A DNA stretch of 64,000 nucleotides from Rhizopus arrhizus (Eukaryota; Mucoromycota; Mucoromycetes; Mucorales; Rhizopodaceae). Shown here in pieces: positions 44,634 through 56,641 of this stretch. The position numbers and the translations under genes are program-made. The stretch covers positions 806,001-870,000 of the forward strand of contig JAKZZE010000018.1 of NCBI GenBank assembly GCA_024220505.1. The letters run 5' to 3'. Positions within the stretch are counted from its first letter, which is position 1, and the number at the start of each line of letters is the position of its first letter. Below the pieces are notes generated by a model. The model was given only the letters and a program-made list of their open reading frames with translations, made no database searches and was not told the DNA's origin.

Positions 44634-46751
44634 ATGGTTATTCATTCGCCTCTTCCATCTATCGATATTCCTCAAGTTGGACTTGTTCAATTTCTATTCT
44701 CAAATATAAACAACGTACCTGAAGATCGCGAGCTTTTAATTGATGCAGAAACTGGAAAAAGTTTAACTTTTGCAGCTATCAAAGATAATATCTTACGCTT
44801 TGCCGCTGGATTGCAAGATAAATGCCACTTTAAAAAGGGAGACGTTATAGCTATTTTCTCTCCAAACCAAGTAATATACATTTAAAAAAATGAATCTTTT
44901 TTTGTATAACATATTCTTGTAGTATGATTATCCGATACCTTTACTAGGAACAATTGCTGCAGGTAATGAATGAAATGACAACGTTTACTTGTATTTTAAT
45001 TTTTTTCAATAAAAAAAAGGTGGGTCAACTACAACAGCTAATCCCAGTTATACAACCAGAGAGCTCTGTCACCAATTAGAAACGACAAAAGCTAAAGTTA
45101 TTATCGCTCATGAAAGTAATATCAAAATTGCTAAAGAAGCTGCTAATAAAGTTGGCATATCACATATCTTTGTGTTTGGAGAAGAAACTGTGGACGGCAT
45201 AGCTCCTTTTACGCGAGCCTTATTATCTGATAGACATATTATTCTTGAAGAGATCACACCTGAGGAGGCTAAAGAAACTGTAACTTATCTTTGCTTTTCA
45301 TCTGGTACTACAGGTACTTTTTCTGAATTTTAAACAAATTATAAAATTCTCATAAATCTCCAAATCATAGGAAAGAGTAAAGGTGTCATGACAACGTAAG
45401 TTCATTTTATTATCATACGTATACAAAGCTCAATTTAATATTACAGTCATACGAACATCATTGCTAATATTTGTCAATATACTGCATTGGATGGTAAGCA
45501 TTTAAATGGTAAACATGACCGAATCATTGCTGCTGCTCCCTTATTCCATATTATGGGCCTTGTCTTAATGGCCCACGTTCCTATATATTTAGGAGTTCCA
45601 GTTTATGTAATGACTCGGTTTAGTTTACCTCAATTTCTCGAGACAGTCCAAAACAGAAAGATCACCTATACTGTTGTTGCCCCTCCTGTTATTCTTCTTT
45701 TGGCCAAGGACCCTATCGTGAATGATTATGACTTGTCCTCTTTACGCCTGGTCGTCAGTGGAGCAGCTCCTCTTGGTGCCGAGATTTCTACTCAAGCTAA
45801 ACAACGTGTTCCTACTATGGTTGTCAAACAAGGTTATGGTACAACAGAAACTTCTGCCTGTGTTTTCATACAACCTACGGAGCGGATCATCAATGGTAAA
45901 AAATTCAAATTACATAATCTGGAAAATTATTTTACTTATTTGTGTTCCAAAAAGGTTCTGCCGGTATCCTTTTACCTAATATGGTAGTTAAGATCGTAGA
46001 TGAAGAAGGCAAAGGTATACACCAAATGAAAATAAAAGCTGCATTTTATTGATTTGCTAGTAGAGGTTAAGCAGGGCGAGCGGGGAGAGCTTTTAGTCAA
46101 AGGGCCTAATGTCATGAAGGTAGTATTGTTAGTAGATTATATAAACTTTAGCTTACCTTTTTGTTAGGGATACATTAATAACCCTGAAGCAACAGCAGCC
46201 TGTCTTGATGCTGAAGGATATTATCATACAGGCGATGTTACTGTTCAAGATGAAAACGGGCATTTCTTCATTGTTGACCGAATCAAGGAGTTGATAAAAT
46301 ATAAAGGATTCCAAGTATAAAGCAATCATTGTCATTTTTCTTCTGGTTTAAACTAACTAAATATATTAGGTACCACCTGCCGAATTAGAAGCATTATTGG
46401 TATTAAAAAAAAAAAAAAAAAAAAAAAAAGAAACCTTATTTTTTTTGTAAACACATGCTTTTTATATAGCTCAAATCGGATATTATTGCGGACTGTGCTG
46501 TCATTGGTGTTTATGATCCTCAACAAGCAACAGAAATTCCTCAAGGTTGTATCGTATTGAAGCCAGGTGTACCTGCTACCAAGGAAACTGCTGAGTCTAT
46601 CAAGAAATATATTGCTGAATTGGTTGTTTATTATAAGCAGCTACGTCGAATTACATTTGTAAGAGAAATTCCCAAAAATCCATCCGGTAAAATCCTTAGA
46701 AGAATTTTACGTGAATCCATCAAAACAGAGGCTCCTAAAGCAAGACTTTAA
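44634..46751 (+). CDS. AMP-forming acyl-CoA ligase, 4-coumarate-CoA ligase-like, with peroxisomal ARL tail
   Basis: Ten exons (44634-44870, 44923-44962, 45020-45313, 45371-45395, 45447-45895, 45955-46014, 46064-46119, 46168-46314, 46370-46399, 46470-46751) give 539 residues, the normal 4CL/acyl-CoA synthetase length. Motifs in order: P-loop [14 protein letters not shown] (spanning three exons), [46 protein letters not shown], and NPSGKILRR with the catalytic Lys. The enzyme activates a carboxylic acid with ATP and CoA; substrate not determinable (fatty or phenylpropanoid acid). The C-terminus is ARL, fitting the PTS1 consensus (S/A/C)(K/R/H)L, so peroxisomal location is likely. Two exons are very small (25 and 30 nt). 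Confidence 0.93.
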
Positions 46752-47696
46752 ATATAAAAAAGAAATTAATAAAGCATTCCTTTAATCGCATTAGGTGAAG
46801 ATAGAAAAACGAGTTGCCATGTATTTTATAAAGCAGTTGACTTAAAAAAGAGTCTAGATAATTGTCAGCAGAAAATTAAACCTCAAAGAAAAAAGAGAGA
46901 AACACAAGACACTAAGTTTATTGTATTTATAATGATTCGGTCATGAACCAGCGTTCACTCAATTTAGTTGTACTTTAGAAATAAGGGCGATTAGCATAAT
47001 CATAGTGGGAAAGTAGCAAAACAGAGCTCATAAACATACGTACATGTGAAAGTATTTGGTTTGGATGTTGGATATTTAGAAAGATGATAAAGAACTCTCT
47101 AATGTCATATTTATTCTTGTTATAGTTTTTTTTTATCTAAAACAAATTAATAGCTTTTCGCGTATATTAGAGTGACAAATAAAGTCGCACTAATTCATCT
47201 AAATTACAGATAAAAGACTACATCATTGTTTGAAATAAATCGAATAGCCTCACTAAAGAAGACTTCTATCTACACACTTAATATAAAACAGTAACTGTTA
47301 ATAAAACCCAAGATTTGGGTAAACAGATATCAAATCAACTCAGTGCTCAGTCAATAGAGAATCATAATTTGGATAATGCCTTTGAGTGAAAGAAACTTTG
47401 TTAGTTTTTTGACTATAAATGCTTATTGAACTTCAGGAATTTAAGTTGGGCTTGGGAACATGATTGGAAAGAAAAAAACCACAAAGCACAATACAAGTAT
47501 AACAAACGTAATCTATCTAAGCCCTTTCAATTCAACATTTTATTTAGTGTATGCGTATATCACAGGATGGCAAAGGATCCATTTTAATGTCCGAGTTAGA
47601 TTTGCTTGCAATAAATTTTTTTCTCATTTTCCCCTCTTTTTCTCTCTTCTTTTTCCTTCTCCTCCCCTCCCCTTATATTGTGTATATATAAAAGCA
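46752..47696. other. Intergenic region before VAP gene
   Basis: No gene recognised. The last 80 bases are strongly C/T-rich (47620-47680) with a TATATATAA just before the VAP start, a probable core promoter. Confidence 0.45.
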
Positions 47697-48592
47697 ATGT
47701 CAGTTGAATTAGACGTAGAAAATACAATTTATTTTGAACGTAAGTTAAAAGCTTTTTTTTATTTTATAGCTAACAAAAAGAAAAAGGTCCGGTGACACGC
47801 ATTGTGAAGAAGAATGTTCAAATCAAGAATCCTCACTCGAAGCCAGTTGCTTTTAAGGTGAAAACAACTGCACCAAAACTCTACTGCGTACGTCCTAATT
47901 CAGAAATCATTCCACCTAATGGCATGATGACTGTTCAAAGTAATGTAAAAAACACAATAGAAAATCATTTTTTAATTTACAATTGGTAAACATAGTTATG
48001 CTTCAGGCTTACCGAGAAGAGCCTCCTGCTGATTTCAAATGTAAAGACAAGTTTTTAATTGTAAGTGTATTGATTGAAGGAGAACTTGAATCTTTGAGCT
48101 TAGGAGATATTGTAAGTTGACAGATGTATTTATAACAATAACAGTCTGCTAACATGTATCGTAGTGGAATCGTGTCGAAACAAAAGAGAAAGGTTCTATC
48201 CATCAACAGAAACTTCGTGTGGAATATGTTTATCCTAATCAAGAACCACAGCAAATAGTCCCTGTGAAGGTAATATAGATGACATTGTTATAATACCAAA
48301 GCTTATATCTCAATAGGAAAATGACAATAATGCAAAATCATTATTGAATGGGGAAAAGGAAGGAGATAGTAATAACAATACAAGCAAAGCTGACGAAGTA
48401 GAAGCAAAGATGAAGAAAATGGAAGAGGAATTACAAAGATATAAAAATGAAGTTGAAAATTTGCGTAATGCTGAACCTACTGTTGTTGTTGAAAGAGTTC
48501 AAAAGACAACAGAATCGCCTGTCAGTATGATTATTTTATTTACCATGTTGGCACTCGCTATTGCTTATTTTGTTCAACAACAGAAGGTTTAA
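47697..48592 (+). CDS. VAP/Scs2-type ER membrane protein (MSP domain)
   Basis: Five exons (47697-47739, 47787-47939, 47996-48111, 48165-48269, 48317-48592) give 230 residues. The N-terminal MSP domain reads IYFERPVTRIVKKNVQIKNP, KVKTTAPKLYCVRPNSEIIPPNG, and VQIMLQAYREEPPADFKCKDKFLI, the FFAT-motif-binding surface of VAPs (KTTAP and the RPN loop). A coiled coil follows (residues about 165-195) and a C-terminal hydrophobic tail anchor (SMIILFTMLALAIAYFV). VAPs tether the ER to other membranes and organise lipid transfer. The splice join VQ-I-MLQ at 47939/47996 reconstructs the conserved VMLQ strand. A GTAAGT at 48061 is not used; the frame reads through with conserved sequence. Confidence 0.92.
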
Positions 48593-48857
48593 TGAGCAGG
48601 CTTTTTTTATATGCAAAATCGTATTTCCTCCCTCCCTCCCCCTTTTTTTTTAAGAAAAAATAAAAATAAAAAAGCTTATTACAACTTGATTAGAAAAAGA
48701 GTAAGAAGGCGAACTTGGTGACTTTGGCAGTGTATGTTTATTTTTTGCATGCAATGAAATTTTAATTTCAGCTTGGATGATTTAGGACTTGCGTTTACTT
48801 TTTTTTTTTCTATTCTCCTTTTTTTCTAGTTTACAATTACAAAATAAAACACACAAA

Positions 48858-50014
48858 ATGCCAGCTAACGACGCAAAATACATTAAAGAAGTTTGGGCGG
48901 AAAATTTAGAAGAAGAAATGGCCTATCTTCGAGATTTAGTAGAAGACTATCCATATTTGGCGATGGTATAATTACAATGTTTAATTACTTTTTATTAAAT
49001 ACGCTGCATAATATACAGGATACTGAATTTCCTGGTGTTGTTGCTAGACCTATTGGTTCATTTAAAACTTCTTCAGATTATCATTATCAGACTTTAAGAT
49101 GCAATGTGGACTTATTAAAGATTATTCAACTTGGAGTTACATTTGCTGATCAATATGGAAATCTTCCTGGGAATATTTGTACTTGGCAATTTAACTTCAA
49201 GTTTAGTTTAGTGTAAAAGAAAAGAAAAAGATTGCGCATTATATAAGATTAAAACTTCTTTTGTCTATATAGCGACGACATGTATGCACAAGATTCTATT
49301 GAATTGTTAACAAAGTCTGGCATTGACTTTAAAAAACACGAGGAATATGGAATTGATGTTGAACATTTTGGAGAACTTTTAATTAGTTCAGGATTTGTAT
49401 TATTGGATGATGTAAAGTGGATCTCTTTTCACAGGTAAAATGAAAAAGAAACATGGTTATACAGTTGACTTATATGTTATAAACAGTGGATATGATTTTG
49501 GGTATTTATTAAAAGTACTTACATGTTCAGTTATGCCAGCAGATGAATCAGAATTTTTTGATTTGCTTCGAACTTATTTCCCTTGCATATATGATATCAA
49601 ATACTTGATGAAGAGTTGTAAAAATCTAAAAGGTGGATTACAAGATATAGCAGACGATTTACAAGTAAAATAATAAAATAAGAAAAAGAAACTATATTAA
49701 TATTGTTATTACTAGGTAGCAAGAATTGGACCTCAACATCAAGCAGGAAGTGACAGTTTATTAACGTGTACTACCTTCTTTAAAATGAGGCAAATGTTCT
49801 TTGAAGATAGAATTGATGACCAAAAATATCTGTAAAGCCCTAATGCCAATGACAGTAATGATAGTAACTAATGATAAAACTCTTTTATAGTGGATATTTG
49901 TATGGTTTAAAATGTAATCCTAATAACAATGTAAAATCACTTACAACAGCAACTCAACAATTGTCCATATACAATAATAATACTAATAATAATGAAAAGT
50001 CCATTGGAAAATAA
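48858..50014 (+). CDS. POP2: CAF1/Pop2 deadenylase (CCR4-NOT subunit)
   Basis: Six exons (48858-48965, 49019-49212, 49273-49434, 49487-49664, 49716-49831, 49891-50014) give 293 residues. The DEDD-type 3'-5' exonuclease fold is complete: MDTEFPG (Asp and Glu), [10 protein letters not shown], a conserved Asp in CIYDIKYLM, and [16 protein letters not shown] with the last Asp and His. Unlike yeast Pop2, the catalytic residues are canonical, so it should be active on poly(A) tails. The tail after YGL is Asn-rich and short. The start ATG is preceded by CACACAAA. Confidence 0.95.
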
Positions 50015-50076
50015 ATAAAAATTTATTATTTATTTCTTTTTGGTATAAATAATGCCTTTGTTTCTTTTTCTTTTTT

Positions 50077-51218
50077 TTACAACTTTGAGCCTTCAGTAAC
50101 AAAAGTACAACCTTTATCAATGTTGGTTTTTAATTCAGGAGAAGCCTCGATCAACAACTTCTTTTCATATTCATTAACGTTTCCAATGGGTAAAATCTTT
50201 TCAACACCACTAGGACCCAATTCAACGGGAACAGAGAAATATTCAAGTTCACTACCAACCAAATCCTTGACAGATTGGGCACCAGATTTATCAGCATCCA
50301 ATTGAACATAAGTACATTCAACAATGCCCTTCTTTCCAGCAAAGGCAGCCTCAATGATGTTTGTAGCGAAACGAGCACCAGCATAAGCCATGGAAAGAGT
50401 GGCAGAACCAGCACCATCCTTGGCCTTGACAACTTCATCACCACCAAACTGAATACGATGAGTTACCTTCTCAATTTGTTCTTGGTTTAACTTTTCAATG
50501 CCGGGGACCTGTGAGAGTAAAGGTAAGATGGTTACGCCGCTGTGACCACCAATGACGGGAACACGAAGTGAATTAGGTTCACCACCAATTAATTCGGATA
50601 CAAAGGTGGAGGCACGAACAATATCAAGTGTTGTTACACCAAAGATTCTACATGAATTATTAATTTCAATTACTATTGTTACAGCTAGTATTTACCTTTT
50701 GGGGTCATAAACATTGTGCTGTTTGAATACTTCAGTAACGATTGGGACAGTCGAGTTAACTGGGTTAGAAATGATACACATGAAGGCCTTTGGAGCGTAC
50801 TTTGCAGCAGCTGTAGCCAAATCGCGTACAATGCCAGCATTAATCTTGAAAAGATCATCACGCGTCATACCTGGCTTTCTTGGGACACCAGCGGGAATGA
50901 CAACTGTTTGAAGTGAGTGAAAAAGCATTTTTTATAAGAAAAACTTACCAACATCAGAATCCTTGATAGCTTCCTCAAGTTGAGCAGCACCTACATGACC
51001 AGTGACTTTGGATTTGGTATTGATATGACTAATAATAAGTTAGTTTCTCGAAAAAAAAAAAAAAAACAAGTTAGCCTGTACCTAAGATCAGCAGCAACAC
51101 CAGGAGTATTAACGATATCATAAAGAGATAAGTGAGTAATGTGAGAGGATTGCTTCAAGAGTAAAGAAAGGGGTTGACCAATACCACCAGCAGCACCACA
51201 AACTGTAACTTTAACCAT
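50077..51218 (-). CDS. NAD-dependent malate dehydrogenase with C-terminal SKL (peroxisomal type)
   Basis: Four exons (51218-51082, 51028-50949, 50903-50696, 50647-50077) give 331 residues. It starts [18 protein letters not shown] (Rossmann glycine motif), with DLSHINT-like region, [13 protein letters not shown] (substrate-binding arginines in the mobile loop), SNPVNST, and [13 protein letters not shown] (catalytic His). No mitochondrial presequence precedes the Rossmann fold and no upstream in-frame ATG exists. The last residues are EGSKL: a canonical PTS1 peroxisomal targeting signal, as in yeast Mdh3, where it recycles NADH from beta-oxidation. The intron of 45 bp (50904-50948) is the shortest in the window. 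Convergent with CAF1, 62 bp between stops. Confidence 0.95.
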
Positions 51219-52919
51219 TTTTTTTTGAATTAATGAAAGAACAAAGGAAAAACGTTGGGGGTGGGAATAAAAAACCAAAAAAACATTTTATAGTTTTATT
51301 TTTCATTGAAACACCGAAACACTCCCGTCTACAAATGTTTGTTATAAACAAGAAAACTTTCACATGGAACTTACAAATATTACTTTCATGTGCACTGTGT
51401 GTATTTTTTTTTTATAAAAAGAATATTTGTGAAATATATCAGTCATAGAGAATGAGATTGATGAATCTAAATTATGGATTATATTGGATCTTTTCTGCGG
51501 TTATAAAAAAGCGCTTTGTTACTCAAATTTTTTTTTACGTTTTTTTTTTCATGCAAAAAAGAAGGAATTGCATAAAAGACCCAGTTTTACCCCGCATTAT
51601 AGAAAAAATAAGGGGTCTTCCGTATTTCGCCAGTTCTCGGTTCATTTTTAGAGCCAAAAGGGTCTATGTGTGGTCTTTTCATGTCGCCACATAAAAATTA
51701 AATTAAAACAGTCACATATATTTGATTGGTAAGAGCTATCTTTACCATCTCAAATTGAATGTGCTACATTGTATTCCAGATTTTATCAAAAACAAAGCTA
51801 TCATTACTATTTATTATCTCTTAAGCTGTATTTATTTGCTCATTTATCATATAACTTGTTAGAAAAGTAATTAAAACAATATCAGAAAAATTTAGTTTCT
51901 TTTATAAGCATCCTCATCTTGTAAAGGAACATATTTATGGCACGTCTTTTTTTTTTTTCCATCAAAAATCATGTTTTTTTTTTTATAAAATATGGAGAAA
52001 TTTTGAGGGGAAGAATTTGTGTATCTTGAAAGTAAACTCTATTTCTTAAAATTATCTACTCTTTTCAATTTAAATCATGTTTACAGCTTAAAAGGTCTTG
52101 TAAAATCAAAATAGATTGATGTCAATGGTTTATATTTTATTATAGGAAGAAGGTTTAATAGTATCAGCTTCATCCTAAAAAGATATGTATTGGATATAGT
52201 TTGTAACACGAAAACTTAAGCGTGAGCCGAGCTGTTCTGTCCACGTGTGGGCTTTTCGACGACGCATGGACAGAAAGAGACATAATTGAGCAAAATATTC
52301 TATTCATTGTTTTGAAAACATAGATGATCTCTATTCTTACAATTAAATTTTAAAGCAATCTTGTAAAAGAGATACATTATTTAGCAATCCAGCAAATGTA
52401 TTTTTTGTAAGATATTTTATTCCACTGCCATTTAATGTAGACTTCAATGCATAAACAAAGGCGCTGAGTAATAGCATGCTATAGAAGTTTGAGGATAGAA
52501 GCAGTAGTCATAGCATCACCAACTTAGAGTATGTTATTAGCTCTGTTTTTTAAACATTAGAATTACTATTTAGGACCATCTACTCTTTTTAGTTGTTAAA
52601 AGCTCAAATCTAATCATAAAGGTTATTATTAGCTGGAATACGGCATTGAAAATTGAGCGCGGTTTAAACAGGTATGACATGATGAGATATATAACAATTT
52701 CATATAAACTAAATTTGGAAACATAACAAAAACATCTATAATCGAAATATTCCTTCTAGACATGTAAAGAAAAAAGAAAAAAAAAAAAAAAAAAAAAACA
52801 TTCAGGAAAGGGGTTGACATCATCTATATCAAACCCCGATATTGTTAGAAAAAAGCAAATAATCCAAAAGGAGTAACATTTAGTCCTGGGAATATTTTTT
52901 TTTTTTCGTAAAATAACAA
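51219..52919. other. 1.7-kb intergenic region
   Basis: No coding potential recognised. A C-rich leader pattern lies near 51235-51260 (MDH promoter). An imperfect inverted repeat (TTCTGTCCACG...CATGGACAGAA, 52232-52274) could form a hairpin. An A tract lies at 52777-52798 near the TPS-TPP promoter. Confidence 0.4.
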
Positions 52920-55749
52920 ATGGCGCAAATTACGGAAAAAAGAGTGGTTATAGCCACCTTATTTCTTCCATGGACAGTAGATTTTGAACTCTTGGAAAGA
53001 AAAGAGAAAAACCGTTTGATTGCAAAGACAGAAGAAAAGAATAACATCAAACCAAATCTGATTCAAAGTTTAGCACAACATAATCAACAGTCAAAGGAGG
53101 AACAAGAAGAGTTGTTTGACTTTAAAGAGCCAGAAAAGCTCGTCCAACCTCGCAGTAAACAGCAAAGAGAGGAAGAAATTAAAAAGATACCTCATTTATT
53201 TATCAGCAACAGAAAGTTTTTGCCTGTTGATAGTGCTCAGGCCTTTGCTGACGCTCCTTGGTCTGCTAAACCAAGTTCGGTTGGTAACATTGGTTTAAAT
53301 AATGCTCTTTTCTCTATTCAAGACCGCTTAGAGAACTTAGCCTGGGTGGGTACCTTAGGCATGTCAACCGATACTTTATCTGAAAAGACAAAGCAAGAAA
53401 TCAGCACAAGGTTTGAAGAGAGATACAATGCTTATCCTGTCATGCCTTCAGATACTGTATTTGAGGGTCATTACAATAGGTATTGTAAACAGGTAATTTT
53501 GTACACTTATGTTAAATAATATGTCTAACTTATGTATAAAAAAAGGTACTCTGGCCATATTTTCATTATGTTGTAAGAGACGACTCACATAACATGATGT
53601 CTGAGGATGGACCATATCAATTATACAAAGATTTAAACCAGGACTTTGCTGACATGATTGTAAATAATTATAAGGAAGGTGATATTAGTAAGTGCATGAT
53701 GTGTGTAAGTGAATGTGCGTCATATACAGCCACAAGCTAAGAACTTTATTAGTTTGGATTAACGATTATCATCTCATGCTTGTACCTGGAATGATTAGAC
53801 AAAAGATTCCTAATGCAATCATTGGATTCTTTCTTCATATTCCTTTTCCAAGTTCTGAATTATTTCGATGCTTGCCGCGTAATAAGATTTTATCTCATCT
53901 TTAACTTGTTCTAAACCTCTCTTCTTCTTTTTATTAGCTCGTAAAGAACTATTAGAGGCCATGTTACAGTCCGACGTGATTGGTTTCCAAACCTATTCTT
54001 TCGCTCGCCACTTTTTGCAAACATGTTCTCGTATCCTTTCTGTAGATGCCACGCCCACTGGTATTCAGTTAGATACTCATTATTGTTCTGTTGGAATTTA
54101 TCCCATTGGTATTGACATTGACGCATTAAGCAAAAAGATATTGGATCCTGAAGTCAATCATTGGATCAACAAACTCAAGGAGAAATATGCTGGTAAGAAA
54201 CTGATTGTGGCTCGAGACAAGTTAGATTACATCAAAGGCGTACGTCAAAAGCTACTATCCTTTGAACAGTTCTTGATTAGACACCCTGAATGGAGAGGTG
54301 AGGTTGTCTTGATTCAAATTGCGCTCTCGACCTCTGAACAAAATGAATTGCGTGCTCATATCTCTGATGTGGTATCCAGGGTTAATTTCAAATTTAGTAC
54401 AATATCTTATCAGCCTATTGTCTTTTTGCATCAAGATATTTCCTTTTCTCAATACTTGGCTCTCTTGACATGCGCTGATACTTGTTTGCTAACACCACTT
54501 CGAGATGGCATGAATTTGACGTCTCATGAGTACATTGTTTGTCAAAAAGACACTTTTAATCCTCTTATTTTAAGTGAATTTACTGGAACTTATGGAAGTT
54601 TTGGTGCTTCGTTAAGGGTCAATCCGTGGGATTATAGGGTAAGCTTTTAAGCATGTTACTAAAGAAAAGAAAAATATAACTCTGTTTTTTTTTTTAGCAA
54701 ATTGGTGAAGCAATTCATGATGCGCTTTCTATGAGTATAGATGAAAAGACTGCTAGGTGGAAGGAACTCTACAAGAGCATTGAAGCTAACTCTGCTCAAC
54801 AATTCGCAAGCAACGTTATCTCTAGTCTTTCTAAAGTTCAAAATCATCCCGCACGAAGATTCTCTATAAAGATACCCAAGCTTAGCGCAACTATCCTTAA
54901 CGAAGCTTGTAAAAATTACAAGAAACGATTGTAAACTTATACATTTGTTAATATGCATGAAAACTCACAAAGTAATGTATATTTAGATTCTTATTTGATT
55001 ATGGAGGTACCTTGATACCTCATGGTAAACCGCCTGGTTCTAAAGACATCGCTCGAGTATTGGATTTGTTGACTAAACTAACAAGTGACCCTAATAATAC
55101 GGTCTATGTCATATCTGGAAGAACCAAAATCAACGTTGATACTGACCTTGGTTCGGTTCCTGATTTGGGTTTAAGGTAAGTTAAATATAGCTCTAAAGAG
55201 AGTCTTTGTTTGCTCATATACTTTATACTGCCAAGTGCTGAGAATGGATTCTACATAAAGCCTAGTGGAGGAAATTGGCAGCAAATTTACGATAACATTG
55301 ACTTTTCATGGAAACCGACTGTCAAAGATATTTTCCAATATTATACAGAACGTACACCTGGTGCTTATGTTGAATCCAAGGATACCTCGATTGTTTGGGT
55401 AAAAATAGAAAATTTTCCTGCTGTATAGCTCAATTTAATACTTTGGTTTCTTCCTTAGCATTATCGAACAACTGAAGGAGCTGATAGTCAATATATTTCT
55501 TGGCAAGCAGCCGAATGTCAAAACCATATTGCGGACTCTGTGAACAAGAACTTTGCAGTCCATGCAGTGATTGGCAATACATCAATTGAAGTGATTCCTC
55601 ATGATGTGAATAAGAGTTCGATAGCTAACAGGATCTTACAAGATATAAATCCAGATTTTGTATTGTCTATTGGTGATGATAGATCAGATGAAGACATGTT
55701 TACATTCTTGAACAAGCAGAAAAGCTCAAAGTCATCACCTGTAAAGTAG
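52920..55749 (+). CDS. Trehalose-6-phosphate synthase/phosphatase-like protein (TPS-TPP), 3' frameshift
   Basis: Eight exons (52920-53492, 53546-53687, 53753-53878, 53938-54638, 54698-54930, 54987-55175, 55236-55398, 55459-55749) give 805 residues. The GT20 synthase half has WVGTLG, IIWINDYHLMLVP, ARDKLDYIKGVRQKL and LRDGMNLTSHEY. The C-terminal HAD phosphatase half has GDDRSDEDMF (motif IV) and VISGRTK, but motif I reads FDYGGTL instead of FDYDGTL: the second catalytic Asp is Gly (codon 55003-55005), so phosphatase activity is doubtful. Near 55717-55724 one base is missing relative to the family: the open frame stops at 55749, while the conserved ending (LKVITCKVGARGTEARYYIP...) continues in another frame to a stop at 55826. 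A regulatory (Tsl1/Tps3-like) role is possible. Confidence 0.85.
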
Positions 55750-55835
55750 GTGCAAGAGGTACGGAAGCCAGATATTATATACCAAATGTAGATGCAGTTT
55801 TATCTACCCTTGAACAATTATTCTAGTCTTTTTTT

Positions 55836-56547
55836 TTATTCTTCTTGGGGTTCAAAATTTTCTAATAAATCAATCTTTTTTCCAAATGCTGTGGATAATT
55901 CATCATTTAATACTTGTTCTAATGTATGATTGTCTCTGTGATAAAACCATTTCTTATATTTCTCATCATAATCATATCGTTGTGGTCCACTTTGTTAAAA
56001 ACTGATTAATAAAACTTTCATTTATTGTATCTAAGCGTGCTTTTTACCTAATAGGTGACGATAACCATATTTGATGATTTGGGGGCTGTTTGTTAATAAC
56101 ATATGTGCCATGCTTTCCCACTGAAATAGTCATCACCCCTTGCTGTTTTTTTTTTAACTTAGTAAATTACGTGCAGTCACTTATTTGTCTGCTTACACTG
56201 TATTCTACATCGAATCCTTGCATGTCCGTCACATCTGAAATTTCCTCGAGTTTTTCAACCATGTGATCCAATATCTCGTCAGCTAAGCGATGATATCTTT
56301 CAGGTGTTAATGTGCTATGAGAAAATGAATAAGATCATCCATAAAATTTATTCATTTGAGTATTTTTTTACGTTATCTGAAATGAAGGTGTAGTCGTAGT
56401 AGATTTGCTGTCAAAACGAACAAAGGTGGTATGGAAAAGACGAGGGCTGATACGAGGATAAACCTTTGGTGTTCCTTTTACAAAGCAATTAGTAGTGGAT
56501 AAACGTTTTGTTTGCTGAATAGCTTGACGTGCAATTTGCCTAAACAT
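55836..56547 (-). CDS. YFH1: Frataxin (mitochondrial iron-sulfur assembly)
   Basis: Four exons (56547-56372, 56314-56197, 56142-56048, 55989-55836) give 180 residues. The N-terminus [17 protein letters not shown] is Arg/Lys/Ser-rich without acids: a typical matrix presequence, with a further Arg-rich stretch to about residue 55. The mature domain has the acidic helix ([20 protein letters not shown]), then [29 protein letters not shown] and [18 protein letters not shown], all diagnostic. Frataxin activates the Nfs1/Isu1 complex. Only 9 bp separate its stop from the in-family stop of the TPS-TPP gene, so the 3' ends overlap. Confidence 0.94.
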
Positions 56548-56600
56548 TTTTGCGTGGACAAAACTTCGAAAAAAAAAAAAAGACACAGGGCAAATTTTAT

Positions 56601-56601
<1 letters not shown>

Positions 56602-56639
<38 letters not shown>
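56602..56639. repeat. Poly(A) tract, 38 nt
   Basis: A run of 38 A just upstream of the frataxin gene (T tract on its coding strand), probably a promoter element. Confidence 0.9.

Positions 56640-56641
<2 letters not shown>

Noticed and set aside
47460..47795. 111-codon ORF overlapping the VAP start
   Set aside because: It runs through the pyrimidine-rich leader and the first VAP exon/intron in frame only by chance; the VAP start at 47697 gives the conserved protein.
48061..48120. GTAAGT in the VAP gene taken as a splice donor
   Set aside because: Reading through gives conserved MSP-domain sequence up to the true donor at 48112.
51218..51278. Possible N-terminal mitochondrial presequence extending malate dehydrogenase upstream
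   Set aside because: The open frame continues 20 codons upstream (…[12 protein letters not shown]) but its first codon is TTG; no upstream ATG exists, and the protein ends in SKL.
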